Of a DNA stretch of 64,000 bases, positions 33,174 through 42,298 are shown piece by piece. The notes beneath the pieces are model-generated. The model was not told where the DNA came from, did not search any database, and saw only the letters and a program-made list of their open reading frames with translations. The position numbers and the translations under genes were made by a program. Origin of the DNA: Anthoceros angustus (taxonomy: Eukaryota > Streptophyta > Anthocerotopsida > Anthocerotales > Anthocerotaceae); assembly GCA_010909165.1 (NCBI GenBank), contig MU008178.1, forward strand, positions 446,369-510,368. Direction: 5' to 3'. Every line of letters begins with the position of its first letter. The stretch's first letter is position 1.

Positions 33174-33666
33174 AGCTGAATACACATGCTATTCAGAAAT
33201 GAACACAGAGATGTGGGGAGGATTGTAGGCCAAAAGAGACAGATGCCCTAACCATTCACTCTCTTTCACACACAGAGTCATCAAAATGTAACGCCAATGT
33301 CAAGAGCATGCATCCTCGCAGATCGAGTTGTTGGATAAGGGAAGGTAGACAGGGAATAGCAACACCAACACATTGGCCAGAGGTGACTGAGGGTATCCAC
33401 ATACAAAACGTAGAACAAGTTTGGTCACACCCAAAGGCAGAAAGCCTTGAAGTGGAAGGGGAGCCTTATTCGTGCTCTCCGTTGAACATACCATTGCTGC
33501 CCCCAGCCTTTTAGTCCAACATCGGCAAAAAGATTTTGATTCCAACCCAACGAGCCAATCCCGCCACATTACAGAGAACACATCCGATCTCGGAAACCAC
33601 CTGAAAAGATCAGCCCACGTCTCCTTATTACAGGCCTTCTATTTAGGCCAAGTGGGAGTTGTGGAC

Positions 33667-33808
33667 AAGTCTATTATAGTCCACTTGGTCATAGGACTTG
33701 GTACAACTTATGGAATATCGATCTCGTGACGCGCCGTCGTGTGTGTGACATTGTTTTTTTGGCTGTATTGAACTCCAATATGCCATCCAAGTGGACTATA
33801 ATAGACTT
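33667..33808. repeat. 142-bp structure with 22-bp perfect inverted repeats
   Basis: The arm starting AAGTCTATTATAGTCCACTT (33,667-33,688) is perfectly inverted at 33,787-33,808. A related partial sequence 'GGACTATAATAGAATTCTTC' sits at 35,052. Size and arms suit a MITE-like fold-back. Confidence 0.7.
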
Positions 33809-34557
33809 CTTCTTCTTTCCCTCTATAAGTTGGATGTGGAAAAATGTACCCATAGATCATTCATCGCTTGTCAAACTCAGTGAATGTGCTTCCATTTGCA
33901 AGCTAGCTTGAATGAGGTTTTGGGAGGCCGGTCATGGCCGGAGGTGGGGCCTCAGTCCCACTGCTGCACTGTTGTTGGTGTTGTTGTTCTTCGCCATCGC
34001 GGTTCATGCTAGGCATACCCTTGGAGACGGTGGAGGCTGGAGGCAATAGGTAGGTAGGTAGGCCTAGCCTGTAGATGTTGTCAAATTGCCGTTGGAAGTT
34101 CGATGATGAGGAAGTTGGGAAATTTGCTCAAAATTCGTACGCGCCAGTTGATAGCGCATTTGACTGTAATGGAAAGAGTGCCTGTGTGGCTTCCAATTCT
34201 CACCACAAGGGTTTGAGATGACTTGTAGATGCGTCGTCTGAGCAGGATCTCGAACACAGGGATTGGCACACCACTTGTGAGTGTTAATTTGCGCGAATAT
34301 GGAACAAATCCAACCAAGCTGGGAGTCCCACCTGCCCAATGAATCAGACATCCTCGCTCAGGCCTGTCACACATGTTGCGATTCGTACATTAATCCTCAT
34401 GGCTTGAAAATGAATTGATGCCAAATGCTGGCCCCTGCGTCCTTGCGCATTCGGCCCATCATGAGATCAATGCAAGTGTGATGTTTGAAGGATTTCAAAC
34501 CATGCATTTCGGGAAGGCAGTGTTACAAATATATATGATTGGTGCAACACATCCCAT

Positions 34558-34717
34558 ATTAGAGTTATGAGAATAAGTCCTAGAAGTATATTAGAGTTAT
34601 GAGAATAAGTCCTAGAAGTATACTAGAGTTATGAGAATAAGTCCTAGAAGTATCTTAGAGTTATGAGAATAAGTCCTAGAAGTATATTAGAGTTATGAGA
34701 ATAAGTCCTAGAAGTAT
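34558..34717. repeat. 32-bp tandem repeat, five units
   Basis: Unit begins ATTAGAGTTATGAGAATAAG and ends TCCTAGAAGTAT, at 34,558, 34,590, 34,622, 34,654 and 34,686. Only the second base varies (TT, CT), so the array is young or homogenised. Confidence 0.95.
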
Positions 34718-35652
34718 ATAGGAAAATATGAGAATCGATATAGAGTTCATACCTATCGAGAGTATGACAAGGTCAAGGGCTATATATGTATGCATAACAC
34801 ACCATTTTTAATATACTGAACTTGGGACTTACTGTTTTCTAACAGGCAGTGGAATGCCACAAGCTGCTAATGTGTCCAAAATAGCTTTGTCCAAATTGAC
34901 ACATTTATGAGAACGCCATTGTTAAAGCATCTGCGCTTTGATCAGAACTTAATTGGGATGCTTAAAGGAAGTGGATGCCCTTGGTGGAAGAAGGTTAGGC
35001 ATACCATGATACAAAAAGTTCAATATCAAGTACATGACGAAATTCCGTTTAATGGACTATAATAGAATTCTTCAACTGCTACTTATTTAGTTACCTACGA
35101 ATTCATGGATAGTTTCTTATCCCACACCACACATAGATACTTAGCAGGTTACCAATTTGAGACCAGTCCTTGACTTCCGTTTCCTCTATAAACTGGGACA
35201 GGAGTGCATTGTGATTGGACATCCACATTTCTGGTGTTTGGCGGATGTGGAAAAACTTCCTACTTATCAGTTGAGGTGCAATAATCTTGCTTTCATGACA
35301 TTGTTACAGATGGGCTGCATGAGTCGAACTGTGAGGCGATAGGCCCTTTGTCAGGAATCGGTGATATGTGGTCCCGCGGAAGGGTGCTGCGTGGTTGATG
35401 CTCGCTGTGCCGAGATTGTGCGCGAGAAGCCGCTGAGGCAGTGGAGGAATGGAGCTGGTCACCCTGCTCTGCTTCATGGGCGGCTTCTTCGGCCAACTGG
35501 GAGTTGTGGTGGTGCGGCTGAGGGCCATTCTTATGTACACGCAGTCCATGTTGCGTTATGTGCAATACATAGCCGAGAACAGAGAGCGGTTTATCTTGTT
35601 TTAGGGTGTATGGTATTTGGATGTAGCTGAATTTTAGCGCGGAGAAGCGAAG

Positions 35653-36406
35653 ATGATGAAAGATCGGGCCGTCAGGGGTGAGGGCGGGAGGAAGCCTAAT
35701 AAGAAGCGGCTGGGAGGCGGGGGGCTTAGTTTGGAGGCCTTTGCTGCAGCCAAGAGCAAGCCCAGGGTTAACCCTGCGCAAATTCGTATGTCCGCTTCGT
35801 TTGCATCTGCTGGAGTTCACTTGACACTGCTTGTTTGCCTGCTTCTTGACGCTGTGGCTCTGGATGCACTTCTTGCTCGCAGGCCAGCAAAGGGAGTTCT
35901 ATCAGAACGCCAAGAAGATACAAAAGTTCAGAAAATTTGTGAGACGCCTAGGGGAGAAGAAGGTGCGGTTATTCTGGCATGTCTGGTTTCAAGAAGGCAT
36001 GGCATGGCATGGGAGGGATGCTGATCTTGAATTATCGCCTGTGCAGGGTGCTTCTGAAGAAGAGAAAACAGGTGATATAGCTGCCGAAGCTGTGTTTCTC
36101 CAGGGGGCTGACGGAGGTGGGAAGGTTACCTCGAGAGGCGAGACAAGACAGGGGAACAGGAGAAAACCTAAACCTAAATCGCAGCTGGAGAAATTACGGG
36201 AAGAGTTTGAGAGGAAGAAGAAAGAGGAGGAGGAGGTCGAAAGGGAGAAAGAAGAAGCTCGTCAAGCTCAGAGGGAGGCGCATGAAAAGGCCCAGCGGGC
36301 GAGGAAAGATCTCCAAGCGAAGATGAGGAAGAGGACGCGTTCTGGCCAGCCTGTTATGAAGTACAGAATGGAGCACATTTTGGAAACGTTACAACGAACT
36401 TCATGA
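35653..36406 (+). CDS. FYV7/TAP26-type rRNA-processing protein
   Basis: A small basic nucleolar protein of the FYV7/CCDC59 (TAP26) family, implicated in 40S pre-rRNA processing. Exon 1 (35,653-35,785) encodes NKKRLGGGGLSLEAFAAAKS and ends NPAQI. A 97-bp GT-AG intron (35,786-35,882) follows. Exon 2 opens RQQREFYQNAKKIQKFRKF, the family's 'QREFYKNAK' signature. A long charged coiled coil follows (QLEKLREEFERKKKEEEEVE onwards) and the conserved C-terminus GQPVMKYRMEHILETLQ. 35,939-36,046 has perfect GT-AG borders, a length of 108 nt and no stop, so it may be a second intron (the encoded VRRLGEKKVRLFWHVW is not family-like) or stay in the message. Protein length is ~180-216 residues depending on that. 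It converges on ATP synthase gamma. Confidence 0.85.
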
Positions 36407-36822
36407 TCTCAGACACCTGAACAGACGGCTTGCTTGCACACCAGGTGATTGGATCTGATAACTTGATTTTGTACTTTGAGTGGAAGGCACGTCTTGGCGT
36501 GAGAGCTGTTGGGAGCTGTGTTGAAGTCGTGAACGTTTGATCGGCGTGGATGTACGGACACGCCGTTGGATGGTGGTGATTCCTTTCCACAGCCTGCAGG
36601 GGGTTTTAACTTGTAAGTACTAGCTCGGGGACTAGGTGGTATGCAGACCAAGGCGTGGTTTGTGTAACCACTCACACCTCATCTTAGGTCCATTTGCAGC
36701 TCCTGGGGTAGCACACAGGACGGGCTACACTAGCAAGGCGGCAAGGCTAAAGGATATGCGGATGGAATCAGTTGTACAGTCCAAGATTAGGAAGTACCTG
36801 GACCACGTTCCTGATTTGTCAG
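36407..36822. other. intergenic, shared 3' region of convergent genes
   Basis: 416 bp between the FYV7-like stop and the ATP synthase gamma stop. No gene seen; it should hold both 3' UTRs. Confidence 0.6.
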
Positions 36823-38781
36823 TCAAGTTCCTTCAAGAGCAGAGGCACCAGAGATGATTTCAATTAGCTCTGTCGTGATTTTTGCTTGCCGTGATCTGTC
36901 AAAAGCATATCAAAAGCTTTCAATGGTGAGCACCTCGAGTATCGGAGCCTTTGAATACTGTAAAAAGATAACGCGCACCTGTTATAGCTCAGCGTCAAAG
37001 CTTCAAGCATGTCAGAAGCGTTCCTTGAGGAATTATCCATCGCCGACATCCTTGCACCCATTTCACTCGCAGTGTTTTCCAAAAGTGCGTTGTATAATTG
37101 CTGCAGCATAGATGGTGAGGAGTCAATGATCTCGTCTCCATCGTTTAACGTGAGCAGTCCAAGGTGAACAAAAAATGCAGGGCATATACGCCAGGAATGC
37201 TGACACCGCGCCATAGCATGAACAAGCCAAGGAGTTCAAACAACCAAAAAGCGAGCTTGCCCACCGCAGTGAACCCGAGCTCAGCCAGATTCAGCAGGAC
37301 GTCGTACTTCGACTCATCATCCTCTATCTGATAACCATCGATTACCGCCGGTTTCCCTCCCGCAGACTCTTTGGCCATGGACTGCACAAATGCTTAACAT
37401 GACAGATGTATTTGGGTCTTGCAGGGCAGAGATGCACGGAAAAGCCTGAAAATGGCATCCACAACAAGAACTAACCTCCGGTGACAGCACAGTTGCCACA
37501 GTTGCTTCGAATGAGACAACAGATCTGAACTTGTTGAAAACAAGCTTAATCGTATCGTACTCCAAGCTTTTTAATATCTCATCTGCCATCATTGATACCT
37601 GAGACAAAGAAGTGTCCCATTAGAGGTGCCATGATCATACCTACCCTACCCAAACACATTTGTATCAAAGGCATCCAGGTATGGTGGAAAAGGATGTAAC
37701 ACCTGGCTGAAACTGATGCCTGCTTTCTGAGTCTCACTGACTGTGACTGCAATGTGCTGCCTTGCATCTCTTGAAAGCTGAGCTTTGCCCTTCTCCCCAA
37801 TGACAACGTACTTTGCATTTTTACTCGCGGCTGGTGGAAAGAAGCAGATTGTGGACAGGAATTTAGCAAGCTTCACGCAAACCAAATTAGCCTTGCTAGA
37901 GTTCTTGATTATTTTATGCCAGATTTGAGGCATCCATAAAACCTGTGGCCATTTTGAAGAAGCCTTTGCTCATCTTCACGGAGGTTGAGTTGATGCCACC
38001 ACAAAGACCTCGGTCACTTGATACGGTGACAATCACCTGTTTATTTCCCTCGTTATCTGCATGCAAGATGCCAAATCTCCACGGGCTTGGAAAGTTGGAA
38101 CATGGAGTTCAAAGTCGTGAAGATGGGCGGAGACCTGGGGTCAAGTATGAGAGGAACAACCACCGTACCAGGGTTATCTCCCAGCATAGCAACAAAGGGT
38201 ATCGGTATACCCCGAGAACCCTCAACCTTCACCTGAACACCCCTTAGCTTAGAAGCAGCAACCATCTTCATGGCCTTGGTAATCTTCTGGATACTCCTAA
38301 CACTTTTCATCCTACTCCGCACTGCCAGATCAAGCAGGGTACAGTCGTCCGCCCATTGTTTACCGCAGAGCAAAAAACCCAAAAAGCTCTTCAACAAGTG
38401 AGATTTACAGGTAATATGGCATACCCACTTGGTTTGAGGCCAGCCGAGCCCCAAACGGAGCCATCTCCCTGCACAATGCCACAATGTATGAGGTTCAGTT
38501 TGAGGTCGTGCCACCCACCAAGAAAAGGCTTGTGGCAGACAGCTGCATGCATTTCCCGGAAAAAAGACCCAAGACCTTCCCCTCAAAGCTCCCATGAGGC
38601 TAGCAGACACCTTGCGCGGGTGAGCAAGGACGAGATATAGCACATACCAGGCACACACGGTGTCCGCTGCCATGCCCGATGCAGGCCAAGCGGCTCGCTG
38701 CGAAGCCGAAGCAGCAGCAGGCGCCGATTGAAGCATTGGGGTGAAGCGGAGAAGGCCGCGGCGAGCATTGGCCCACGCCAT
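36823..38781 (-). CDS. ATPC: mitochondrial ATP synthase F1 gamma subunit
   Basis: Central-stalk subunit of mitochondrial F1Fo ATP synthase that rotates inside the alpha3beta3 ring. Exons (minus): 38,781-38,648 (presequence [20 protein letters not shown], Arg/Ala-rich, no acids); 38,321-38,169 ([20 protein letters not shown]); 38,056-37,943 ([20 protein letters not shown]); 37,830-37,703 ([18 protein letters not shown]); 37,598-37,476; 37,381-37,265; 37,100-36,979 ([20 protein letters not shown]); 36,895-36,823 ([18 protein letters not shown]). Exons 2-8 are in phase, and both coiled-coil helices and the invariant C-terminus are present; about 320 residues, normal for the family. ATG 38,781 is the only in-frame ATG before the presequence. 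The exon 1 to exon 2 junction is one base out of phase with the splice sites I chose, so a missed mini-exon or an indel lies there. It diverges from the Aurora gene. Confidence 0.9.
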
Positions 38782-39198
38782 GGACGTCGCCTGCTGCAAG
38801 CAACTGCGAGAGCTGATGAACGAATGTACCGACCGCCGAGGCTTCACGTCTGTCGGACTCGGACTTGCTTATTGCATTAATTTTTGTTTAGTTGGCCCGG
38901 CACTACATAGTTACGGTACCTAGTAATGGTTAAGAATTTGGCTTGCAAATCGAGTGTATCGACATAGGTATGTAGATGCAGGTATGTACATACATACTGT
39001 ACATGTTCATACATACTCTGGCGAGTAACGGGGGAAAGACGTGGTGGCACAGAGAGAGTGGTAATATGACCGTTAGGCGGGAGGAAATTCAAATGGCCGG
39101 CAAAAGATGCCAACCCTGGAGCCATTCTTCGCCTGCATTGCGCCTTCAGCTGCTCTGCGTCCTCGGCCTGGTCGCGGCCTACGGTGTTGGATGAGGTC
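38782..39198. promoter_or_regulatory. 417-bp divergent promoter, ATP synthase gamma / Aurora
   Basis: The only DNA between the two start codons. It contains TACATACATAC-type repeats (38,965-39,020), a mitosis-specific activator element (39,067-39,077), a second AACGG core near 39,028 and, beside the first, GGCGGGAGG (39,076), a weak E2F-like site. The Aurora-proximal half carries the cell-cycle sites. Confidence 0.7.
39067..39077 (-). promoter_or_regulatory. MSA element CCTAACGGTCA
   Basis: On the minus strand this is CCTAACGGTCA, an exact match to the plant mitosis-specific activator consensus YCYAACGGYYA bound by three-repeat MYB (MYB3R) factors, which drive G2/M genes. It lies 122-132 bp upstream of the Aurora ATG; MSA elements work in both orientations. 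Confidence 0.75.
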
Positions 39199-40977
39199 AT
39201 GGCTGCGCTGGATCCGTCTGCCAAGCGTTCCTTCTCGCAGGTGCGCACCACGTTTCTCAGCGCATTGGGGGGACTAGGGTACCGCAGGCCGGCCTCCCGG
39301 TCACAATGGTGCTTGCGTGCTCGGGTTTCCTGACTTGGTTGCCGGAGCCAATGGGTGCACCTGATTGTGCTCATGTCTGGGAGGTCTGTTTCTGTTGTGC
39401 AGGGATCTTCCGGTGTGACCGAAGAGCCTGCGGTGAGGGATGAGAAGGCGGACGAGAAAAGGTGGTCCCTTACTGACTTCGACATCGGGAAGCCGCTGGG
39501 AAGGGGAAAATTTGGCAACGTTTACCTCGCGCGGGAGAGAAGGGTGAGTTGCTTTGCTCGATCCCGCCTTGAGTGGAGTGTGGGAGGTAGTTTGTGCTGA
39601 CGCTGGTTTCGTGGTTGCTTGTTTAGAGTAAGTATGTTGTGGCGTTGAAGGTGCTCTTCAAGAGCCAGTTGCAACAGTCTCAAGTCGAACATCAATTGCG
39701 GCGTGAGATTGAGATCCAAAGCCATTTGCGGCATCCAAACATCTTGCGGCTGTATGGCTACTTCTACGACACGGTAAGCTGGGGTGATATCTGAACCTGT
39801 TGATGGGATGGCGGGTTATGTGTGTTGATGATTTTCATTTTTGTTGTACCAGAATCGTGTGTACCTCATCTTGGAGTACGCTGCAAAAGGAGAGCTGTAC
39901 AAGGAACTGCAAAGATGCAAAGTCTTCAACGAGAAACGTGCTGCCACTGTATGAGCTGTGAAGTTTGCGGTCCTTGTATGAATGGGGTGCTTTGTGTCTA
40001 ACGATGCACAGGTTCTTCGGCTCTTACAATGTGTCGTACATGCTGCCAGTACATTGCCTCATTGGCTCGAGCACTTATTTACTGTCATGATAAACATGTG
40101 ATCCACCGTGACATCAAGCCTGAGAACCTGCTCATTGGGGTTAAGGTATTTCAGCTTTTTCCGTGGCTGGAGCTTGGGGACTCCTGTCTTGGATTTGGAG
40201 GACAGGCTAGTCATCACTCAGTCTTTATGATGCCCTTTCTGCTCTTTTCAGGGTGAGCTGAAGATTGCAGACTTTGGATGGTCGGTACACACCAGCAATA
40301 GACGGCGAACACTCTGTGGGACACTTGACTACCTGCCTCCCGAGATGGGTATGTAGAAGCTGTTTCCAGCATGGGCTACAAGCTGTTCTAGTGTGATCTG
40401 CTTCCTGCTTGACAGATATATCCCTGCAGTTGTCGTATCTAGCTCATTATTCGAGTTCATGTTCGTTGCAGTGGAAAGCAAAGAACACGATACTGGGGTG
40501 GACGTTTGGAGCTTAGGAATTCTTTGCTACGAGTTCTTATATGGCAGCCCTCCATTTGAAGCAAAAAGGCACTCAGATACGTATGACAGGTGCGTGTTGT
40601 AGACCGAGGTCGTTGTGCCTACCTGGATGAGTTGGGAGCTTTTTCTCCGTCTGGGTGGATGACTTGGTTACGACCACGATCTGTGTTGGTGTTTCAGAAT
40701 TGTCCGGGTTGACCTAAAGTTCCCTCCGAAGCCTCTGGTGTCTGCTGCCGCCAAGGACTTGATCTCTCAGGTGCCCTGTAATCCGATGGCTGCTGTTTCA
40801 CAGAGTTCCATCACCAGTCATGCATGCTCTTCATCGCTGTTGCCTAACGTCATCAGCTCTTGCCTTGCGCAGCTGCTGGTGAAGGATTCCGAAAAACGGC
40901 TGCCGCTGCAGCAAGTGCTCAATCATCCGTGGATTCTCGCCAATGCCAATTCCACCAGTGGAGTGAATGGCAGTTGA
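39199..40977 (+). CDS. AUR: Aurora kinase (plant alpha-type)
   Basis: Mitotic Ser/Thr kinase of spindle and chromosomes. Nine exons fit GT-AG rules and give 304 residues: 39,199-39,240; 39,403-39,543; 39,627-39,773; 39,853-39,948; 40,050-40,145; 40,252-40,348; 40,472-40,589; 40,698-40,770; 40,873-40,977. Motifs in order: [20 protein letters not shown] (G-loop), VALKVLFK (VAIK Lys), [13 protein letters not shown] (catalytic loop), IADFGWSVH (DFGWS, typical of Aurora), [16 protein letters not shown] (T-loop Thr and APE), [15 protein letters not shown] and [14 protein letters not shown]. The short N-terminus (about 40 residues) and length match plant AUR1/AUR2 rather than the longer AUR3-like or animal forms; this subtype call is inference. 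No defect is visible. The start [14 protein letters not shown] lies in its own short exon. Promoter carries an MSA element. Confidence 0.95.
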
Positions 40978-41497
40978 ACCCTCCTGCCTGTAATTAGCTC
41001 GATCAGGGAGACTGTATTTTAGGTGCCACAAATCAACATTCATTCTCGGCAGAGTCTCAAACTTGATTCTGTCTTTGTACGTTCCGAAATGTCCACGCAG
41101 GCTCACTGCAGTGTTTCCTCGTAGAGAACCTATCGTGCATAATGTGAGAATCTGTGAAATTCTATTGCAAGTGTCAGACCTAAAATGTTCATTCTGAATT
41201 GGCATGACTTTTATAAGTATCTCATAATGATATTCTTCTTACAGTATTGTAAACTAAATAAGAAATATTATGAATTATATTAATACCTATTCACATATTT
41301 TCATACTACAAAACTTATATTGTAATATAATTTTAATTGGATAATAGAATTTTCAATGATCTTAATAAGAAAGGTTGTCTTTATCCTTTCATGTGAAAGG
41401 CTGAAAAGTGTAAAAACAATGAACTGCCTATACTGATGATATTGTTAATGATTCTTGTTTCAAAAATCAGAGCATAAACATCTTGGCATATAAAGCA
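40978..41497. other. AT-rich intergenic region
   Basis: 3' flank of Aurora followed by strongly AT-rich DNA (41,200-41,470) before the Expp1-like ORF. No gene seen. Confidence 0.6.
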
Positions 41498-42298
41498 ATG
41501 TTGAATCACAAGAAAGTAGAATGGTCTTTGGTAATTATCTTGATATCCAGGATAATAATAAAATGTGAAAGTGGCTATTCAGATAGCAATTCAGTAATGA
41601 GGCCTTGTACTCCAACTCCAGCTCTAAAGTTGGGAGATGCTATCACTATCGGAGTATTATTAGGGGGAGATGAAGCTGCAAGTTGGTACAATTCATCTAG
41701 ATTGGATTATGGTCAAATGGACCCTTGTAGCAAAAAATTTCATTCAGCAGTATCTCCTATTCGGCTTGCAATCTTTAGACCAAAATTGGATGCACTTACA
41801 ATGTTCCATGTAAATAATCAAAGTATCAAAGACCTCATGTCAGCTAACTCCAATGTTTTGAGTGTCATGGTGTACGCTTCATCAGCATTGACCAATGCCA
41901 CAGTGTATTCAGTTCCAAGATATTTCTCCACTTCCTACGGTAGGATAGGGGGCTTAACCCTTGTAGCCGTATTTCAAGAAGGGCTCCTCACTGGATTTCA
42001 ATGGAAGAACCAGAATTGTGTTGCTTGTGGGCAAAGCATTTCAGAATGCGTAGAAGGAAGCTGCATCACCCTTCACAGTGAATGCGGCCTTGCAGAAAAT
42101 GCGCAAGCTTGCAGTTTTGCCATAAATCTTGCGTTTTCAGGATCGGACCGCAAGAAAGTGGTACTACAAACTTGGTATCAAGTGAGTCAAATAAATAGGT
42201 TCTCCCTCTCGAGTGTTTACAGCTCCTTGAAACAAAAGATCAACAATGAATTTGGTAGCAGCGATACCGGGACGGAAGACGCATACCTAGGCGGTTAA
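41498..42298 (+). CDS. Expp1/At3g44150-like secreted protein
   Basis: A single uninterrupted ORF of 266 codons from ATG 41,498. The N-terminus MLNHKKVEWSLVIILISRII has the basic-hydrophobic pattern of a signal peptide, so the product is probably secreted. The central region has RPKLDALTMFHV and GGLTLVAVFQEG; the C-terminal third is Cys-rich (NCVACGQSISECVEGSCIT, then CGLAENAQACSFAINLAFSG) and ends TWYQVSQINRFSLSSVYSSL. From memory this layout matches the plant-specific family of Arabidopsis At3g44150 ('Expp1'), whose function is not established. It has no relation to expansin domains that I can see. It lacks introns and is much more AT-rich than the genes on either side, which may indicate a retrocopy, but no poly-A tail or target duplication is evident. 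Confidence 0.65.
   Translation: MLNHKKVEWSLVIILISRIIIKCESGYSDSNSVMRPCTPTPALKLGDAITIGVLLGGDEAASWYNSSRLDYGQMDPCSKKFHSAVSPIRLAIFRPKLDALTMFHVNNQSIKDLMSANSNVLSVMVYASSALTNATVYSVPRYFSTSYGRIGGLTLVAVFQEGLLTGFQWKNQNCVACGQSISECVEGSCITLHSECGLAENAQACSFAINLAFSGSDRKKVVLQTWYQVSQINRFSLSSVYSSLKQKINNEFGSSDTGTEDAYLGG

Larger units (their letters stand above)
33174..35570 (+). repeat. repeat R, unit 2, right part with inserted DNA
   Basis: Begins with the target duplication AGCTG and then continues repeat R (block Y to about 33,640; block X at 35,206; block Z at 35,300-35,540). Between Y and X lie about 1.55 kb without counterpart in unit 1, including a 142-bp inverted-repeat structure and a 32-bp satellite. Block order is Y-X-Z here but X-Y-Z in unit 1, so there has been rearrangement. 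Confidence 0.65.

Noticed and set aside
34141-34215. tRNA-like stretch 'AGTTGATAGCGCATTTGACTG'
   Set aside because: Resembles a D-arm and anticodon loop but there is no T-loop GGTTCGAATC motif and no pairing acceptor stem.
34558-34717. CRISPR-like array
   Set aside because: Head-to-tail 32-bp units without spacers in a plant nuclear context; it is a satellite.
38877-39518. 213-codon minus-strand frame across the Aurora promoter and first exons
   Set aside because: Antisense to well-supported Aurora exons and promoter, with no domain.
41498-42298. Expansin assignment
   Set aside because: The Expp1 family label suggests expansin, but no expansin catalytic or cellulose-binding motifs are visible.
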